A stretch of 64,000 bases of DNA from Martinezella rhizogenes (GCA_013322215.1 JAAMEZ010000044.1:1-64000); one strand, 5' to 3'. Numbered from the stretch's first letter, positions 51,133 through 60,641 are shown. The notes: generated from the sequence alone by a model not told the origin. Numbers and translations: made by a program.

Positions 51133-52110
51133 ATGGCCCTGATTTCAGCCGCATTGGGAAGACTGAGCCAAGCTTTCCTTCTCCTCATTGCCATGTCGTT
51201 GATCGGCTTCATCGGCATTCACAGCATCGGCAATCCCGTCTTCAACATCGTCAACATCGAAACCGCCACGCCTGAGGATATTCAGCGCGCGACGGTGGCG
51301 CTGGGATTGGATCAACCGATCTTGCGCCAATACGCTCTTTTCATCGATAACGTCATCCGCGGAAACTTCGGAACGTCGTACATCTATCATCTGCCGGCCC
51401 TCCAGCTGGTCATGAGCAAACTTCCCGCGACGCTCGAGCTCGCCTGCGTGGCGATGCTCATCGCGGCTCCGGCCGGTATTGGAGTGGGGCTCCTTGCCGG
51501 CCGGAGGAGAGGCACCCTATGCGACCGCGCCATCCTCAAATCGAGCGTGTTCGCGCTCAGCGTTCCCTCATTCTGGTTGAGCATGGTTCTGATCCTTATC
51601 GGCGCCATCCTGACGGGTTGGTTTCCATCTGGGGGCAGGGGTGCGACTGCGAGCGTCATGGGGCAGGAATGGAGCGTCCTTACGTGGGACGGGCTGTGGC
51701 ATATGGCCCTTCCGGCGCTCGCGCTCGCCATACCGAATATCGCGCTGATCGCGCGTCTGGCGCGGTCGGGCACGATCGAGGTCGAGAGCCTGGACTTCAC
51801 ACGGTTCTGCCGTGCGAAAGGGCTTTCTCCCCGGCGGATCTTGCTTCGTCACACGCTGCCGAACATCAGCATGCCGATCATCACGATCATCGGCCTGCAA
51901 TTCGGCGGCATGCTCGCCTTTGCGGTGGTCGTGGAATCGATTTTCTCATGGCCAGGTGTCGGCAAGCTGCTGATCGATTCCATCCAGCTTCTCGACCGGC
52001 CGGTGGTGATGGCGACACTGACCTTCATCTCGGTCGTCTTCGTCGCTCTGAACGCCTTTGTCGATCTCTTCCACGCCGTACTCGACCCGCGCGTGCGTCT
52101 GCCTTCATAA
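51133..52110 (+). CDS. ABC transporter permease, DppB/OppB-like
   Basis: About 325 residues with six membrane helices and the EAA-type loop region (FTRFCRAKGLSPRRILLRHT, LPNISMPIIT) of the DppB family. GGAG is well placed for ATG 51133; a GTG at 51124 overlapping the upstream stop is possible. One of two inner-membrane channel subunits for the peptide-class importer. Confidence 0.92.
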   Translation: MALISAALGRLSQAFLLLIAMSLIGFIGIHSIGNPVFNIVNIETATPEDIQRATVALGLDQPILRQYALFIDNVIRGNFGTSYIYHLPALQLVMSKLPATLELACVAMLIAAPAGIGVGLLAGRRRGTLCDRAILKSSVFALSVPSFWLSMVLILIGAILTGWFPSGGRGATASVMGQEWSVLTWDGLWHMALPALALAIPNIALIARLARSGTIEVESLDFTRFCRAKGLSPRRILLRHTLPNISMPIITIIGLQFGGMLAFAVVVESIFSWPGVGKLLIDSIQLLDRPVVMATLTFISVVFVALNAFVDLFHAVLDPRVRLPS

Positions 52111-52120
52111 GGGAACCGTC

Positions 52121-52996
52121 ATGAAAGCTCTTATTCTGCGGGCCTTGAGCGGGCGCCCTCCATGGCCAACGCCGACCATGTCTGGCATTCTGCTCGCCAC
52201 CTTCGTCCTGGTTGCTCTCATCGCACCGGTGGTTGCTCCGCAAAATCCCTACGACCCCCTACAAATCTATGGGTGGGAGGCATCCGCTCCTCCAGGCACA
52301 TTGGGCAGCGGTGGCTATCTCTACCTGCTCGGAACGGACGGGCTCGGCAGGGATATCGTCAGCTGCATCCTCTATGGCTTGCGCATCAGCTTGGTTGTCT
52401 CGGTCACGAGTGCGGCGATTGCCGCCCTGATCGGGCTGACGGCCGGCGTCAGCGCCGCCTATTTCGGCAAATGGGCCGACGTCGTGATCATGCGGCTCGT
52501 CGACCTTCAACTCAGCCTGCCGACGATCCTCGTCGCTCTGATCGCGATCGTCACGCTGGGGCCAGGAATCGACCGGATCATCCTGGCGCTGATCATCGCC
52601 CAGTGGGCTGGTTATGCCAGGTTGGCGCGTAGCGTGGCTTTGAGCGAAACGAACAAGTCCTACATGGACGCCGCGCGGCTCATGAGACTGCCGACATCCA
52701 GGATGATCTTCCGCCACCTTCTTCCAAACAGCATTGCGCCCGCCGTCACTTTGATACCGATCGAAATCGGCCACGCTATCGCGCTTGAAGCAACGCTTTC
52801 CTTTCTTGGCCTCGGTGTTCCGATGGACAAGCCGTCGCTCGGCTCCACGGTTGCAAACGGGTTCCAGTACCTTCTGACGGGCCAATACTGGATCAGCCTT
52901 TTCCCCGGCCTTGCCCTCTTTGGCCTGATCGCAAGCATCAATCTCGTCGGTGAGGACGTTCGCCGCCGTCTCGACCCAAGGAGCCGTCCGGAATGA
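52121..52996 (+). CDS. ABC transporter permease, DppC/OppC-like
   Basis: About 291 residues. Typical DppC marks: LGTDGLGRDIVSCILYGLRISL near the front, AARLMRLPTSRMIFRHLLPN (EAA loop) and TLSFLGLGVPMDKPSLGS. AAGGGAACCGTC precedes ATG 52121; the frame from 52058 is not needed. Second channel subunit; its stop overlaps the ATPase start by ATGA. Confidence 0.92.
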   Translation: MKALILRALSGRPPWPTPTMSGILLATFVLVALIAPVVAPQNPYDPLQIYGWEASAPPGTLGSGGYLYLLGTDGLGRDIVSCILYGLRISLVVSVTSAAIAALIGLTAGVSAAYFGKWADVVIMRLVDLQLSLPTILVALIAIVTLGPGIDRIILALIIAQWAGYARLARSVALSETNKSYMDAARLMRLPTSRMIFRHLLPNSIAPAVTLIPIEIGHAIALEATLSFLGLGVPMDKPSLGSTVANGFQYLLTGQYWISLFPGLALFGLIASINLVGEDVRRRLDPRSRPE

Positions 52997-54660
52997 CTGC
53001 TGAAATTGAAAAAACGTGTCTGCTTCGGGTGAAGAACCTCGGCCTTCGCCATCTCTCCGCATCGGGGCCGGTCACAATCCTGCAGGATGTGAGTTTCGAG
53101 CTCGGGCGCGGCGAGATCCTGGGCATTATAGGTGAATCGGGTGCCGGAAAGTCGACATTGGGCAATGCCGTCCTCGGCTTGCTTGCCCCTGAATTTGAGC
53201 GGGTGGCGGGGACGATTGAATTCGACGGCAGGCCGATCGGTGCCACGGAAGAAGGGCAGGTTGATAGCCGCGGGCGGAGGATATCCGCAATTTTTCAGGA
53301 TCATACAGCTTCCCTCGATCCACTGATGAGTGTTGGCGCTCAGGTCGAGGAAACAATTCTGGCAGTCGATAGCTGTGTCTCGAGACGCGAGGCTCGCGCG
53401 CGTGCAGTCGAACTCCTGACCCGCGTCGGCATTCCGGAGCCGGAGCAGCGATACGGCAACTATCCTCACCAATTTTCCGGCGGACAGAGACAACGGGTGG
53501 TCATTGCCATCGCGCTTGCTGGAACCCCCGACATCATCATCGCCGACGAGCCGACCTCGGCACTGGATGCTACGGTCCAGAAGCAAATTCTGAAATTGCT
53601 TCGAGCCCTTGTCGACGAGACAGGCGTCTCCATCATCCTCGTCACCCACGATATGGGGGTAGTTTCTGAAATCACCGACCGGGTTCTCGTCATGAGAAAA
53701 GGCCAGGTGGTGGAGCAGGATCGCACCGCGACCGTTCTCGATAGGCCCAGGAACGACTACACGCGCGGCCTGCTTGCGGCAGTTCCACGCCTGTGGACTT
53801 CTACAACTGCAGCTGAGGAAGACGCAAAGGGCGATCGGAGCATCGCGAAGCCGGAGGAGCCGGACCGTACGATCCTACTTACCGCAGCCGGCGTTTCGAA
53901 GAGCTTTTCGCCGAGCTTGTCGCGCCGCTTTAGCCGGACCAACGCGAAGTTCGCACTGCAGGATGTGAGCGTGGAGCTGCCACGCGGTGCGATCGTCGGG
54001 ATTGTTGGCGAAAGCGGAAGCGGGAAGACAACGATTGGCCGCATCATCGCCGGATTGGAGACAGCCTCAGCGGGGAGTGTCACGATCGGTGCAACGGAGT
54101 TCGATGTTTCGAAAGGTGGCCGCCGCAACGGTCTTCTCGGTCGCGTGCAGATGATTTTCCAGGATCCCGCGGTCTCGCTCAATCCCAGAATGACCATAGG
54201 AGAGACCCTGCGTGAAAGCATCCGGTTTGGCGCAGGCATGCAATCCGATGACGAGCCGGGGGAGGCGGCAGCGATGATGGATCGGCTGGGTCTTCCGCGA
54301 AACCTTCTCAGCCGCTATCCGCATCAATTGTCGGGTGGCCAAAAGCAGCGCGTCTGCATCGCTCGGGCGCTATTGGCGAGGCCTGAGATCATCGTTGCGG
54401 ATGAGCCAACCTCGGCGTTGGACGTGTCCGTACAGGCGGACATCATCGGGCTTCTCAAGGAGAGCATCGAGGAGCGGGAAATGACGATGATCTTCATCTC
54501 CCACGATCTCGCGGTCGTGCAACAGCTCTGCAGCTCCGTCTATATCTTCAGGGACGGCCGGGTCGAGGACTTCGGGCCTTCCGATTTCATCTTCTCGCAA
54601 TCCCAAAATCTTTACACCCGCGCCCTCGTCGATGCACGGCCGAGCCGGTTCACCTGTTGA
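52993..54660 (+). CDS. Fused two-domain ABC ATPase (DppD-DppF type)
   Basis: 555 residues with two complete nucleotide-binding domains. Walker A motifs GESGAGKST (~55) and GESGSGKTT (~340), signatures FSGGQRQR and LSGGQKQR, and Walker B with DEPTSALD in both. It combines the DppD and DppF roles in one chain, as in GsiA. It energises import of the SBP5 ligand. Confidence 0.93.
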   Translation: MTAEIEKTCLLRVKNLGLRHLSASGPVTILQDVSFELGRGEILGIIGESGAGKSTLGNAVLGLLAPEFERVAGTIEFDGRPIGATEEGQVDSRGRRISAIFQDHTASLDPLMSVGAQVEETILAVDSCVSRREARARAVELLTRVGIPEPEQRYGNYPHQFSGGQRQRVVIAIALAGTPDIIIADEPTSALDATVQKQILKLLRALVDETGVSIILVTHDMGVVSEITDRVLVMRKGQVVEQDRTATVLDRPRNDYTRGLLAAVPRLWTSTTAAEEDAKGDRSIAKPEEPDRTILLTAAGVSKSFSPSLSRRFSRTNAKFALQDVSVELPRGAIVGIVGESGSGKTTIGRIIAGLETASAGSVTIGATEFDVSKGGRRNGLLGRVQMIFQDPAVSLNPRMTIGETLRESIRFGAGMQSDDEPGEAAAMMDRLGLPRNLLSRYPHQLSGGQKQRVCIARALLARPEIIVADEPTSALDVSVQADIIGLLKESIEEREMTMIFISHDLAVVQQLCSSVYIFRDGRVEDFGPSDFIFSQSQNLYTRALVDARPSRFTC

Positions 54661-54741
54661 GCCCGCCGAGCTGTTGCGGCCAGGTTTTGAACTCCCGCTT
54701 TCCAAACGTTGGTGGCGCTTCGCAGCCACAAGAGGTGACGA

Positions 54742-55995
54742 ATGAATGACAGGTTCACATTGGCCGTCACGGGCCAATCGCTTATAAAATACGACATCCG
54801 CGCCATTCGGGCGCCAGCCTTCCAAGACGTGCAAGCCCTCCTTCAGGGAGCGGATCTTTCATTTACCAACTTTGAGGGCACCATCCTTGGAAGCCATGGC
54901 GGATGGCCGCTCAAGGGATCGTTCTTTGGCTCCAGTGAGCCCGTCGTTCTGGATGCACTTCGCGCCGCCGGGTTTGGGGCACTTTCGCTGTCGAACAACC
55001 ATGCCTTCGATCTTGGCCCGCCCGGCGTGCTGTCGACCCTGAACGAGGTTGAGAAGCGAGGCTTTCTCCACGCCGGTCTCGGCCGAGATCATTTTGACGC
55101 TTCGCGGGCCGGCATCGGGACAATTGCCGGGCGGCGTATCGCCATCGTCGCGATGGACGGCGGACCGGGTCCCGATTTTATGTATGCAGCGAATGCAGAC
55201 ATAGGTCGGCCGCCGCGGCCAGGCGTGAACCGGCTGCGTCTGTCGCAGGTCATCGAAGTCGATGAGACGGCGTTCGGCCAGCTCCGCTCCATTCGGGAGA
55301 GTGTCGGCTACACTGCGATCGACCTCACGAATGACAGCCAGCCGGACGATCCGCCGCTTGTTGATCCGCAAGAAGAGATCGGGATCGCGCGCGCAATCTT
55401 TAAACGATCCGACAGCTACGGAAGGAGCGTCAAAGTCGATGAAAACGACATTGCACGGAACCTGGCGGCGATCGCTTCTGCTGCCGGCGAGGGGTGCCTC
55501 GTCATAGCTTATCTGCATCATCACCACTGGGCATCCGACTGGTACCAGGTGCCAGAGTGGGTCAGCGGGGTTGCCAAGCGGTGCATCGACGCGGGCGCCG
55601 CAATGTTCGTCAGTCACGGCGCACCGGTGCTTCAGCCCGTGGAGATCTATCGTCGTCGCCCGATCTTTTACAGCCTGGGAAACTTCATCTTTCATGTCAG
55701 GTCGGAAAAATCGACATGGCAGGCGCCGGAAGTGTGGGAAAGTGTTGTCGGCCTATGTTCTTACGGGCGAGACAATGATCTGAGCGACATCAGATTCTAT
55801 CCTATCGTAATCGGCGGTGAGGACGGGTTGAAGGATCGATTGCTCGAAAGCCGGATGGTTCCCCACCTTGCGACCGGGAGCAGTGCAATAAGAATCCTCC
55901 AGCGCTTCAAGGAACAGTCAGCAGAACTAGGCGCGCAAATCGAACTGGACCACGGTGTCGGCATTCTTCGCGTCCAGACGTCGGCTGAAGCGTGA
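54742..55995 (+). CDS. CapA-family metallophosphatase-like protein
   Basis: 417 residues of the CapA/PgsA (poly-gamma-glutamate) family, with a calcineurin-like phosphoesterase core: SFTNFEGTILG, ALSLSNNHAFDLG, YLHHHHWASDWY, FVSHGAPVLQPVEIY and IFYSLGNFIF. There is no signal peptide, so it should act in the cytosol, unlike CapA of capsule systems. In this operon it probably hydrolyses or modifies the imported compound. It lies 81 bases after the ATPase gene. Confidence 0.85.
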   Translation: MNDRFTLAVTGQSLIKYDIRAIRAPAFQDVQALLQGADLSFTNFEGTILGSHGGWPLKGSFFGSSEPVVLDALRAAGFGALSLSNNHAFDLGPPGVLSTLNEVEKRGFLHAGLGRDHFDASRAGIGTIAGRRIAIVAMDGGPGPDFMYAANADIGRPPRPGVNRLRLSQVIEVDETAFGQLRSIRESVGYTAIDLTNDSQPDDPPLVDPQEEIGIARAIFKRSDSYGRSVKVDENDIARNLAAIASAAGEGCLVIAYLHHHHWASDWYQVPEWVSGVAKRCIDAGAAMFVSHGAPVLQPVEIYRRRPIFYSLGNFIFHVRSEKSTWQAPEVWESVVGLCSYGRDNDLSDIRFYPIVIGGEDGLKDRLLESRMVPHLATGSSAIRILQRFKEQSAELGAQIELDHGVGILRVQTSAEA

Positions 55996-56113
55996 TCGGC
56001 CTCCATGCGCAGAGACTGTATGATCTGAAAGTCGAGCGGACGGATGGCGATGGTCGGCTCTTCGTGGAATATCCTCGCAGAGCACCATTATCCGTCGCGG
56101 GTGAGGGAATGGA

Positions 56114-57421
56114 ATGAATTCGATTGGACAACAAGCGACGGCCCCGCGCGATGAGCTTGTCGCGCGGTTTTTCCGCTACGCCGTTATAGAGAGCCAGAGT
56201 GACGCCGCGTCGTCGCATCTGCCCTCTTCTCCGGGTCAGCTTGAGCTCGCGAGGCTGCTGGCGCAAGAACTGCGCGATCTTGGCGTCGATGATGTCATCA
56301 TCGACGAACATGCCATCGTGACGGGCGTAAAGTGCGGCAACAGGCGAGGGGTGCCGCGCATCGGATTCATCGCCCATCTTGATACGGTCGATGTCGGCCT
56401 ATCGCCGGTCATCCGGCCGCAGATCAAACGTTTCGAGGGACAGGATTTGTGCCTCAACCCCGAGGAGGATATCTGGCTTCGGGTCGCAGACCATCCGGAA
56501 ATTCTCGCTTGGCAGGGCGAGGACATTATTGTCAGTGACGGCACGAGCGTGCTTGGCGCGGATAACAAGGCAGCCATCGCGGTCATCATGACGCTTGTCG
56601 CACGGCTTGATTCAGCCGACGCCCATGGCGATGTCTTCGTCGCCTTCGTTCCGGACGAGGAGATCGGGTTGCGCGGCGCCAAGGAACTCGATCTGAGCCG
56701 CTTCCCATGCGACTTCGCCTACACCATCGATTGCTGCGAGCTCGGCGAGGTCGTCGTGGAGAATTTCAACGCAGCATCCGGTGAGATCGTCTTTACCGGC
56801 GTCAGCGCGCATCCAATGTCCGCGAAGGGCGTGCTCATCAATCCGCTGCTGATGGCGCTCGACTTCATTTCCCATTTCGACCGCAACGAAACACCTGAAT
56901 GCACGGAGAAGCGAGAGGGGTATTTCTGGTTCAAGGATCTTGTTGCGAACGACACCGAGGCGCGGCTCAAGGTCATGATCCGCGACTTCGATAACGCCAT
57001 GCTCGAACAACGAAAACAGCGCATCGGCGATGTCGCGGAACGGATCGGGTCGCAATATCCGTCCGCATCGGTACATTACAGTGTAGCCGACACCTATCGT
57101 AATATCGGGGACTGCCTTAAGGGCGATGACCGCTCAGCCGAACTCTTGTTCAGTGCGTTGGACAGGCTCGGGATCGAGAAAAAACTCACGCCGATGCGTG
57201 GCGGAACCGACGGGGCGGCCTTATCGGCCCGAGGTCTGCCTACCCCGAATTTCTTCACCGGCGCCTATAATTTTCATTCGCGCTTCGAATTCCTGCCGGT
57301 TCCGGCGTTCGAAAAATCCTACGAGACCGCTCGCATGCTCTGTACTCTTACAGAAGAACGCGGCGCGAAAACCCGGGACGCTAAAGGGTCGATCCGGATC
57401 GCGCTAAGCAGCGCGAGCTAA
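56114..57421 (+). CDS. Peptidase T-like M20 aminotripeptidase
   Basis: 435 residues of the M20B (PepT) family. Zinc ligands and catalytic residues appear in order: GFIAHLDTVDV, SVLGADNKAA, VPDEEIGLRGA, AYTIDCCELGE and NFHSRFEF. Length and the MRGGTDGAALSARGLPTPN block are as in PepT, an aminotripeptidase. Preceded by CapA and the importer, it probably cleaves a peptide-like bond of the imported substrate. The call of the family is firm; tripeptide specificity is assumed. Confidence 0.88.
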   Translation: MNSIGQQATAPRDELVARFFRYAVIESQSDAASSHLPSSPGQLELARLLAQELRDLGVDDVIIDEHAIVTGVKCGNRRGVPRIGFIAHLDTVDVGLSPVIRPQIKRFEGQDLCLNPEEDIWLRVADHPEILAWQGEDIIVSDGTSVLGADNKAAIAVIMTLVARLDSADAHGDVFVAFVPDEEIGLRGAKELDLSRFPCDFAYTIDCCELGEVVVENFNAASGEIVFTGVSAHPMSAKGVLINPLLMALDFISHFDRNETPECTEKREGYFWFKDLVANDTEARLKVMIRDFDNAMLEQRKQRIGDVAERIGSQYPSASVHYSVADTYRNIGDCLKGDDRSAELLFSALDRLGIEKKLTPMRGGTDGAALSARGLPTPNFFTGAYNFHSRFEFLPVPAFEKSYETARMLCTLTEERGAKTRDAKGSIRIALSSAS

Positions 57422-57655
57422 CTCGTCAGATTGGTGCGAACGAACTTGGGAGCAGTTTGAGGTTCACTAATTCACAAAAAGGGTAGGGTGGATAGGTTAG
57501 GAGATCTGTGAGAAATGTCACTTCGTTTGATTCGATGTGTGTCCATGCACTGGAGCCAAAGGCCGCAGGACACGCCGGGTGCAATTTTCGACCCGGCCGG
57601 GATCGAGGACTAGCGGTTTGGAGCGGACCGCGGACTAAACTTGGGAGGATCGGTA
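57422..57655. other. Gap between peptidase and traM
   Basis: Non-coding. A tra box was looked for and not found, so TraR-independent expression or read-through of traM from the upstream operon is possible. Confidence 0.4.
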
Positions 57656-57964
57656 ATGAGTTTGAGTGACGCGACAGTGTCGGATACGAGTGAACTGCGT
57701 CCGGTGATCGGGCTTACACGGGGTCTGAATACCGCAGATATCGAGATTTTGACAGTCAACGCCATACGTCTCCACAGACAACTCGTGGAGAAAGCTGATC
57801 AGCTGTTCCAAGCATTGCCGGCAGACCATAAAACGGGACAGGCGATTGGCGGAGAGCAGCATCTCGAATACGTGGAAGCTATGATCGCGATGCACGCGCA
57901 GATGAACGCCCTCAATACATTGGTCAGGATTCTGGGTTTTATCCCCAACGTATCCGTCAATTGA
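57656..57964 (+). CDS. traM: TraM, anti-activator of TraR
   Basis: 102 residues, the length of Agrobacterium TraM, with the characteristic LRPVIGLTRGLNTADIEILT, DQLFQALPADHKTGQAIGG and NTLVRILGFIPNVSVN blocks. TraM binds TraR and blocks DNA binding until the AHL level is high. GGGAGGA before ATG 57656 fixes the start. It is convergent with traR across nine bases. Confidence 0.95.
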   Translation: MSLSDATVSDTSELRPVIGLTRGLNTADIEILTVNAIRLHRQLVEKADQLFQALPADHKTGQAIGGEQHLEYVEAMIAMHAQMNALNTLVRILGFIPNVSVN

Positions 57965-57973
57965 TGCTGTCGA

Positions 57974-58678
57974 TCAGATGAGCCCTGCCCGGATGGCCAG
58001 CGCAACTAGGTGCGGCATGGTGTGAATCTGAAACCGCTTCCTGGCTTCTTCGAGCTTGCTTTTGACGGAATTGTATTTGACGCCCTCCAGATCGGCGGCT
58101 TCGTCCATCGTTTTACCGACCGCGATCCAGTTGAGATAGGCGGCCTCCTTCGGGTCGAGCCAGGCCGGGTGCTGGTCACTCGGTGTTAGAGGCAGGAATG
58201 ACATGCGGGTGTGAAGTTGGCCGACGGCGGCGGCCGCCGCAACAGGATCGATATCGCGTTGGAGGTCAATTGCGGATTTATCGGAGGCCAGCGTGAACAT
58301 GGACGTCGATCCATTGGCAGCTTTAATGGGTATGGTGATCCCAGAGCGGATCCCGAAATCCGCTGCGCGGTCAAAGAACACCCGCTCTTCTTTGGAAAGG
58401 TGCCGCCTTTCTGCCTCTCCGCTCCACGGAAACACCCGCTTCAGCGACTTTGCCCGGTTTACGATCGGATCGATGGCCTCGAATTTTCGTTTGAAATAGA
58501 TCGACCGCCATTCGGCAGGATAATTCGATGAGGCGATGGTGTGACCCGGTCGAATGAATAGATAGGCGTAGCCGGAAAATCCCGCTTGGTGGGCAAGATG
58601 GGTCAGAGCATCCTTGAGAACATCTTCGTCGCCCCGAAGCGCAGCAAGGTCGATTAGCTTGTCCAGCCAATGTTGCAT
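57974..58678 (-). CDS. traR: TraR, quorum-sensing activator of conjugation
   Basis: 234 residues, exactly the length of Agrobacterium TraR, starting MQHWLDKLIDLAALRGDEDV. The AHL-contact residues W57, Y61, D70 and W85 have the same numbers. The C-terminal HTH (AAYLNWIAVGKTMDEAADLE) reads the tra box. With 3-oxo-C8-HSL or a similar signal it activates tra genes. No traI is in the window. Its promoter region is 58679-58750, without a recognisable tra box. Confidence 0.95.
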   Translation of the reverse strand: MQHWLDKLIDLAALRGDEDVLKDALTHLAHQAGFSGYAYLFIRPGHTIASSNYPAEWRSIYFKRKFEAIDPIVNRAKSLKRVFPWSGEAERRHLSKEERVFFDRAADFGIRSGITIPIKAANGSTSMFTLASDKSAIDLQRDIDPVAAAAAVGQLHTRMSFLPLTPSDQHPAWLDPKEAAYLNWIAVGKTMDEAADLEGVKYNSVKSKLEEARKRFQIHTMPHLVALAIRAGLI

Positions 58679-59242
58679 ATTTTACTCCGTAAATTGTCAG
58701 GTGGGACAGATCAAGAGGTACTCCTCATTTAAAGGTGTCTAATCTAAAAAGGCAATCTAAGATAGAAAATCAGATAATCCAGTTTATGGAACCAAATTTG
58801 ATGCGCCCGCGACACGTTATCAAAACGGATCACTCTCACGCGATAGCAGGCAACAGATGGTTTCCACCGATTCTATTGGCTCTCAAGGCGGTTGGCTGCC
58901 GAGTTCATCAAACCCATTGGCTGCTTATCACGTGATAGGCAGTCAATGGCGCCGGCTCTACAGTTCAAAATGCTAAATTATGATACTATTTTGCTCCAGA
59001 AAATGTGCCTCCGGGGCGGATGCTCCGAAGGCGTGACGAACCGTTTACAGCACAGCATCCCCTCAGTGGTATTTATCGCTAACTAAAAGGATCTACTTAT
59101 GTATGCCGCAATGCATAAGAGTATCAGTCTTTGGTGAATCCTGCGCTAGCGCATTGTTGAGGGAGATCTATCTTCCATCTCGCGCCCACTCTTGGAGGAA
59201 TGGTAGGCATTTCCGGTTTGGGGCTTGTCCTGGGAGGATCTA
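58679..59242. other. Gap between traR and smoE
   Basis: No supported gene; frames here are short and AT-rich. It holds the traR promoter on the left, a strong dyad at 58921-58942 and the smoE promoter on the right. A 12-codon frame at 59099 with AAAAGGA upstream is too short to judge. Confidence 0.45.
58921..58942. promoter_or_regulatory. Candidate operator dyad upstream of smoE
   Basis: TATCACGTGATA (58926-58937) is a perfect 12-base palindrome; outer CTGC (58921-58924) and GCAG (58939-58942) extend the dyad to 22 bases. It is 300 bases upstream of smoE and 240 upstream of traR. It is likely a regulator site, but no regulator gene is nearby. Confidence 0.5.
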
Positions 59243-60562
59243 GTGAAACATTATTTGGCAGGCGCACTCGGCGCCTTCATTTCTGTCGCAATCAGCTCGA
59301 CGGCTCTCGCCGAAACACTGACGATTGCAACCGTGAACAATGGCGACATGGTCCGTATGCAGAAGCTTACGGACGATTTCAAAGCCAAGAACCCCGATAT
59401 CGACCTGCAGTGGGTTACGCTTGAAGAAAACGTATTGCGCCAGAAGGTCACGACCGACATCGCCACCAAGGCGGGCCAATATGACGTACTGACGATCGGC
59501 ACCTATGAAGTTCCGATCTGGAGCAAGCTCGGCTGGCTCGCGCCGCTCGACAAGCTCACCGCCGACAAGGACTACGACGTCAACGACCTTCTCCCGGCTA
59601 TCCGCAGCGGCCTGACCACGGATGGCAAGCTCTATGCCGCTCCGTTCTACGGCGAAAGCTCGATGGTGATGTACCGCAAGGACCTGTTCGACAAGGCCGG
59701 CCTGAAGATGCCGGATGCGCCGACCTGGACTTTCATCGCCGACGCTGCCCGCAAGATCACCGACAAGAGCCATGAAGTCTACGGCATCTGCCTTCGTGGT
59801 AAGGCCGGCTGGGGCGAGAACATGGCGTTCCTGACCGCGATGTCGAATTCGTTCGGCGCGCGCTGGTTCGATGAGAAGTGGAAGGCGCAGTTCGATCAGG
59901 CGGAGTGGAAGAACACGCTCGACTTCTACGTCAAGCTGATGAAGGACGCCGGTCCTCCGGGCGCTTCGTCCAACGGCTTCAACGAAAATCTCTCGCTGTT
60001 CCAGACCGGCAAGTGCGGCATGTGGATCGACGCGACAGTTGCCGCCTCGTTCGTGTCCGACCCGAAGGAATCGAAGGTTGCCGACAAGGTCGGCTTTGCG
60101 CTGGCTCCAGACAATGGCCTGGGCAAGCGCGGCAACTGGCTCTGGGCATGGAGCCTCGCCATCCCGGCTTCCTCGAAGAAGACCGAATCCGCCGAGAAGT
60201 TCATCGCCTGGGCAACCGGCAAGGACTACACCAACCTTGTCGCCCAGAAGGAAGGCTGGCTGAATGCACCTCCCGGCACCCGTACGTCGCTCTATGCGAG
60301 TGCGGATTACCAGAAGGCGGCTCCCTTCGCCAAGATGACGCTCGACTCGATCAATTCTGCGGACCCCGCGAAGCCTGCTGTAAAGCCGGTTCCCTACACC
60401 GGTATCCAGTTTGTTGCCATCCCTGAATTCCAGGGCATCGGCACCGCCGTCGGCCAGCAGTTCTCTGCTGCCCTTGCCGGCCAGATCACCGTCGATGCCG
60501 CTCTCAAGGCTGCACAACAGCTGACCACACGCGAAATGACCAAGGCTGGTTATCCGAAATAA
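59243..60562 (+). CDS. smoE: Polyol (sorbitol/mannitol) ABC substrate-binding protein
   Basis: 439 residues from GTG 59243 (GGGAGGA upstream). Signal peptide (HYLAGALGAFISVAISSTALA) then a family 1 solute-binding domain with MQKLTDDFKAKNPDIDLQWV and LYAAPFYGESSMVMYRKDLF. It matches the smoE/mtlE type of rhizobia. Gene order SBP-permease-permease-ATPase-dehydrogenase supports sorbitol or mannitol uptake. A terminator-like hairpin follows. Confidence 0.9.
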   Translation: MKHYLAGALGAFISVAISSTALAETLTIATVNNGDMVRMQKLTDDFKAKNPDIDLQWVTLEENVLRQKVTTDIATKAGQYDVLTIGTYEVPIWSKLGWLAPLDKLTADKDYDVNDLLPAIRSGLTTDGKLYAAPFYGESSMVMYRKDLFDKAGLKMPDAPTWTFIADAARKITDKSHEVYGICLRGKAGWGENMAFLTAMSNSFGARWFDEKWKAQFDQAEWKNTLDFYVKLMKDAGPPGASSNGFNENLSLFQTGKCGMWIDATVAASFVSDPKESKVADKVGFALAPDNGLGKRGNWLWAWSLAIPASSKKTESAEKFIAWATGKDYTNLVAQKEGWLNAPPGTRTSLYASADYQKAAPFAKMTLDSINSADPAKPAVKPVPYTGIQFVAIPEFQGIGTAVGQQFSAALAGQITVDAALKAAQQLTTREMTKAGYPK

Positions 60563-60609
60563 TCAACCTCCCAAGACGGGTGGGCCCGCAAACAAAACCC
60601 ACCCCCCTT

Positions 60610-60641
60610 AGGCCGCCGAACCGCTTCGGCGGCCTCTTTTT
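60610..60641 (+). terminator. Intercistronic terminator after smoE
   Basis: AGGCCGCCGAA (60610-60620) and TTCGGCGGCCT (60625-60635) form a perfect 11-base-pair stem with a CCGC loop, followed by CTTTTT. It probably attenuates read-through so that the binding protein is made in excess over the permeases. Confidence 0.85.

Noticed and set aside
59240..60517. Long minus-strand frame opposite smoE, and similar ones opposite smoF, smoG and smoK
   Set aside because: The plus-strand products are clear ABC transporter parts; the antisense products are Arg/Asp/Gly-rich and match no family.
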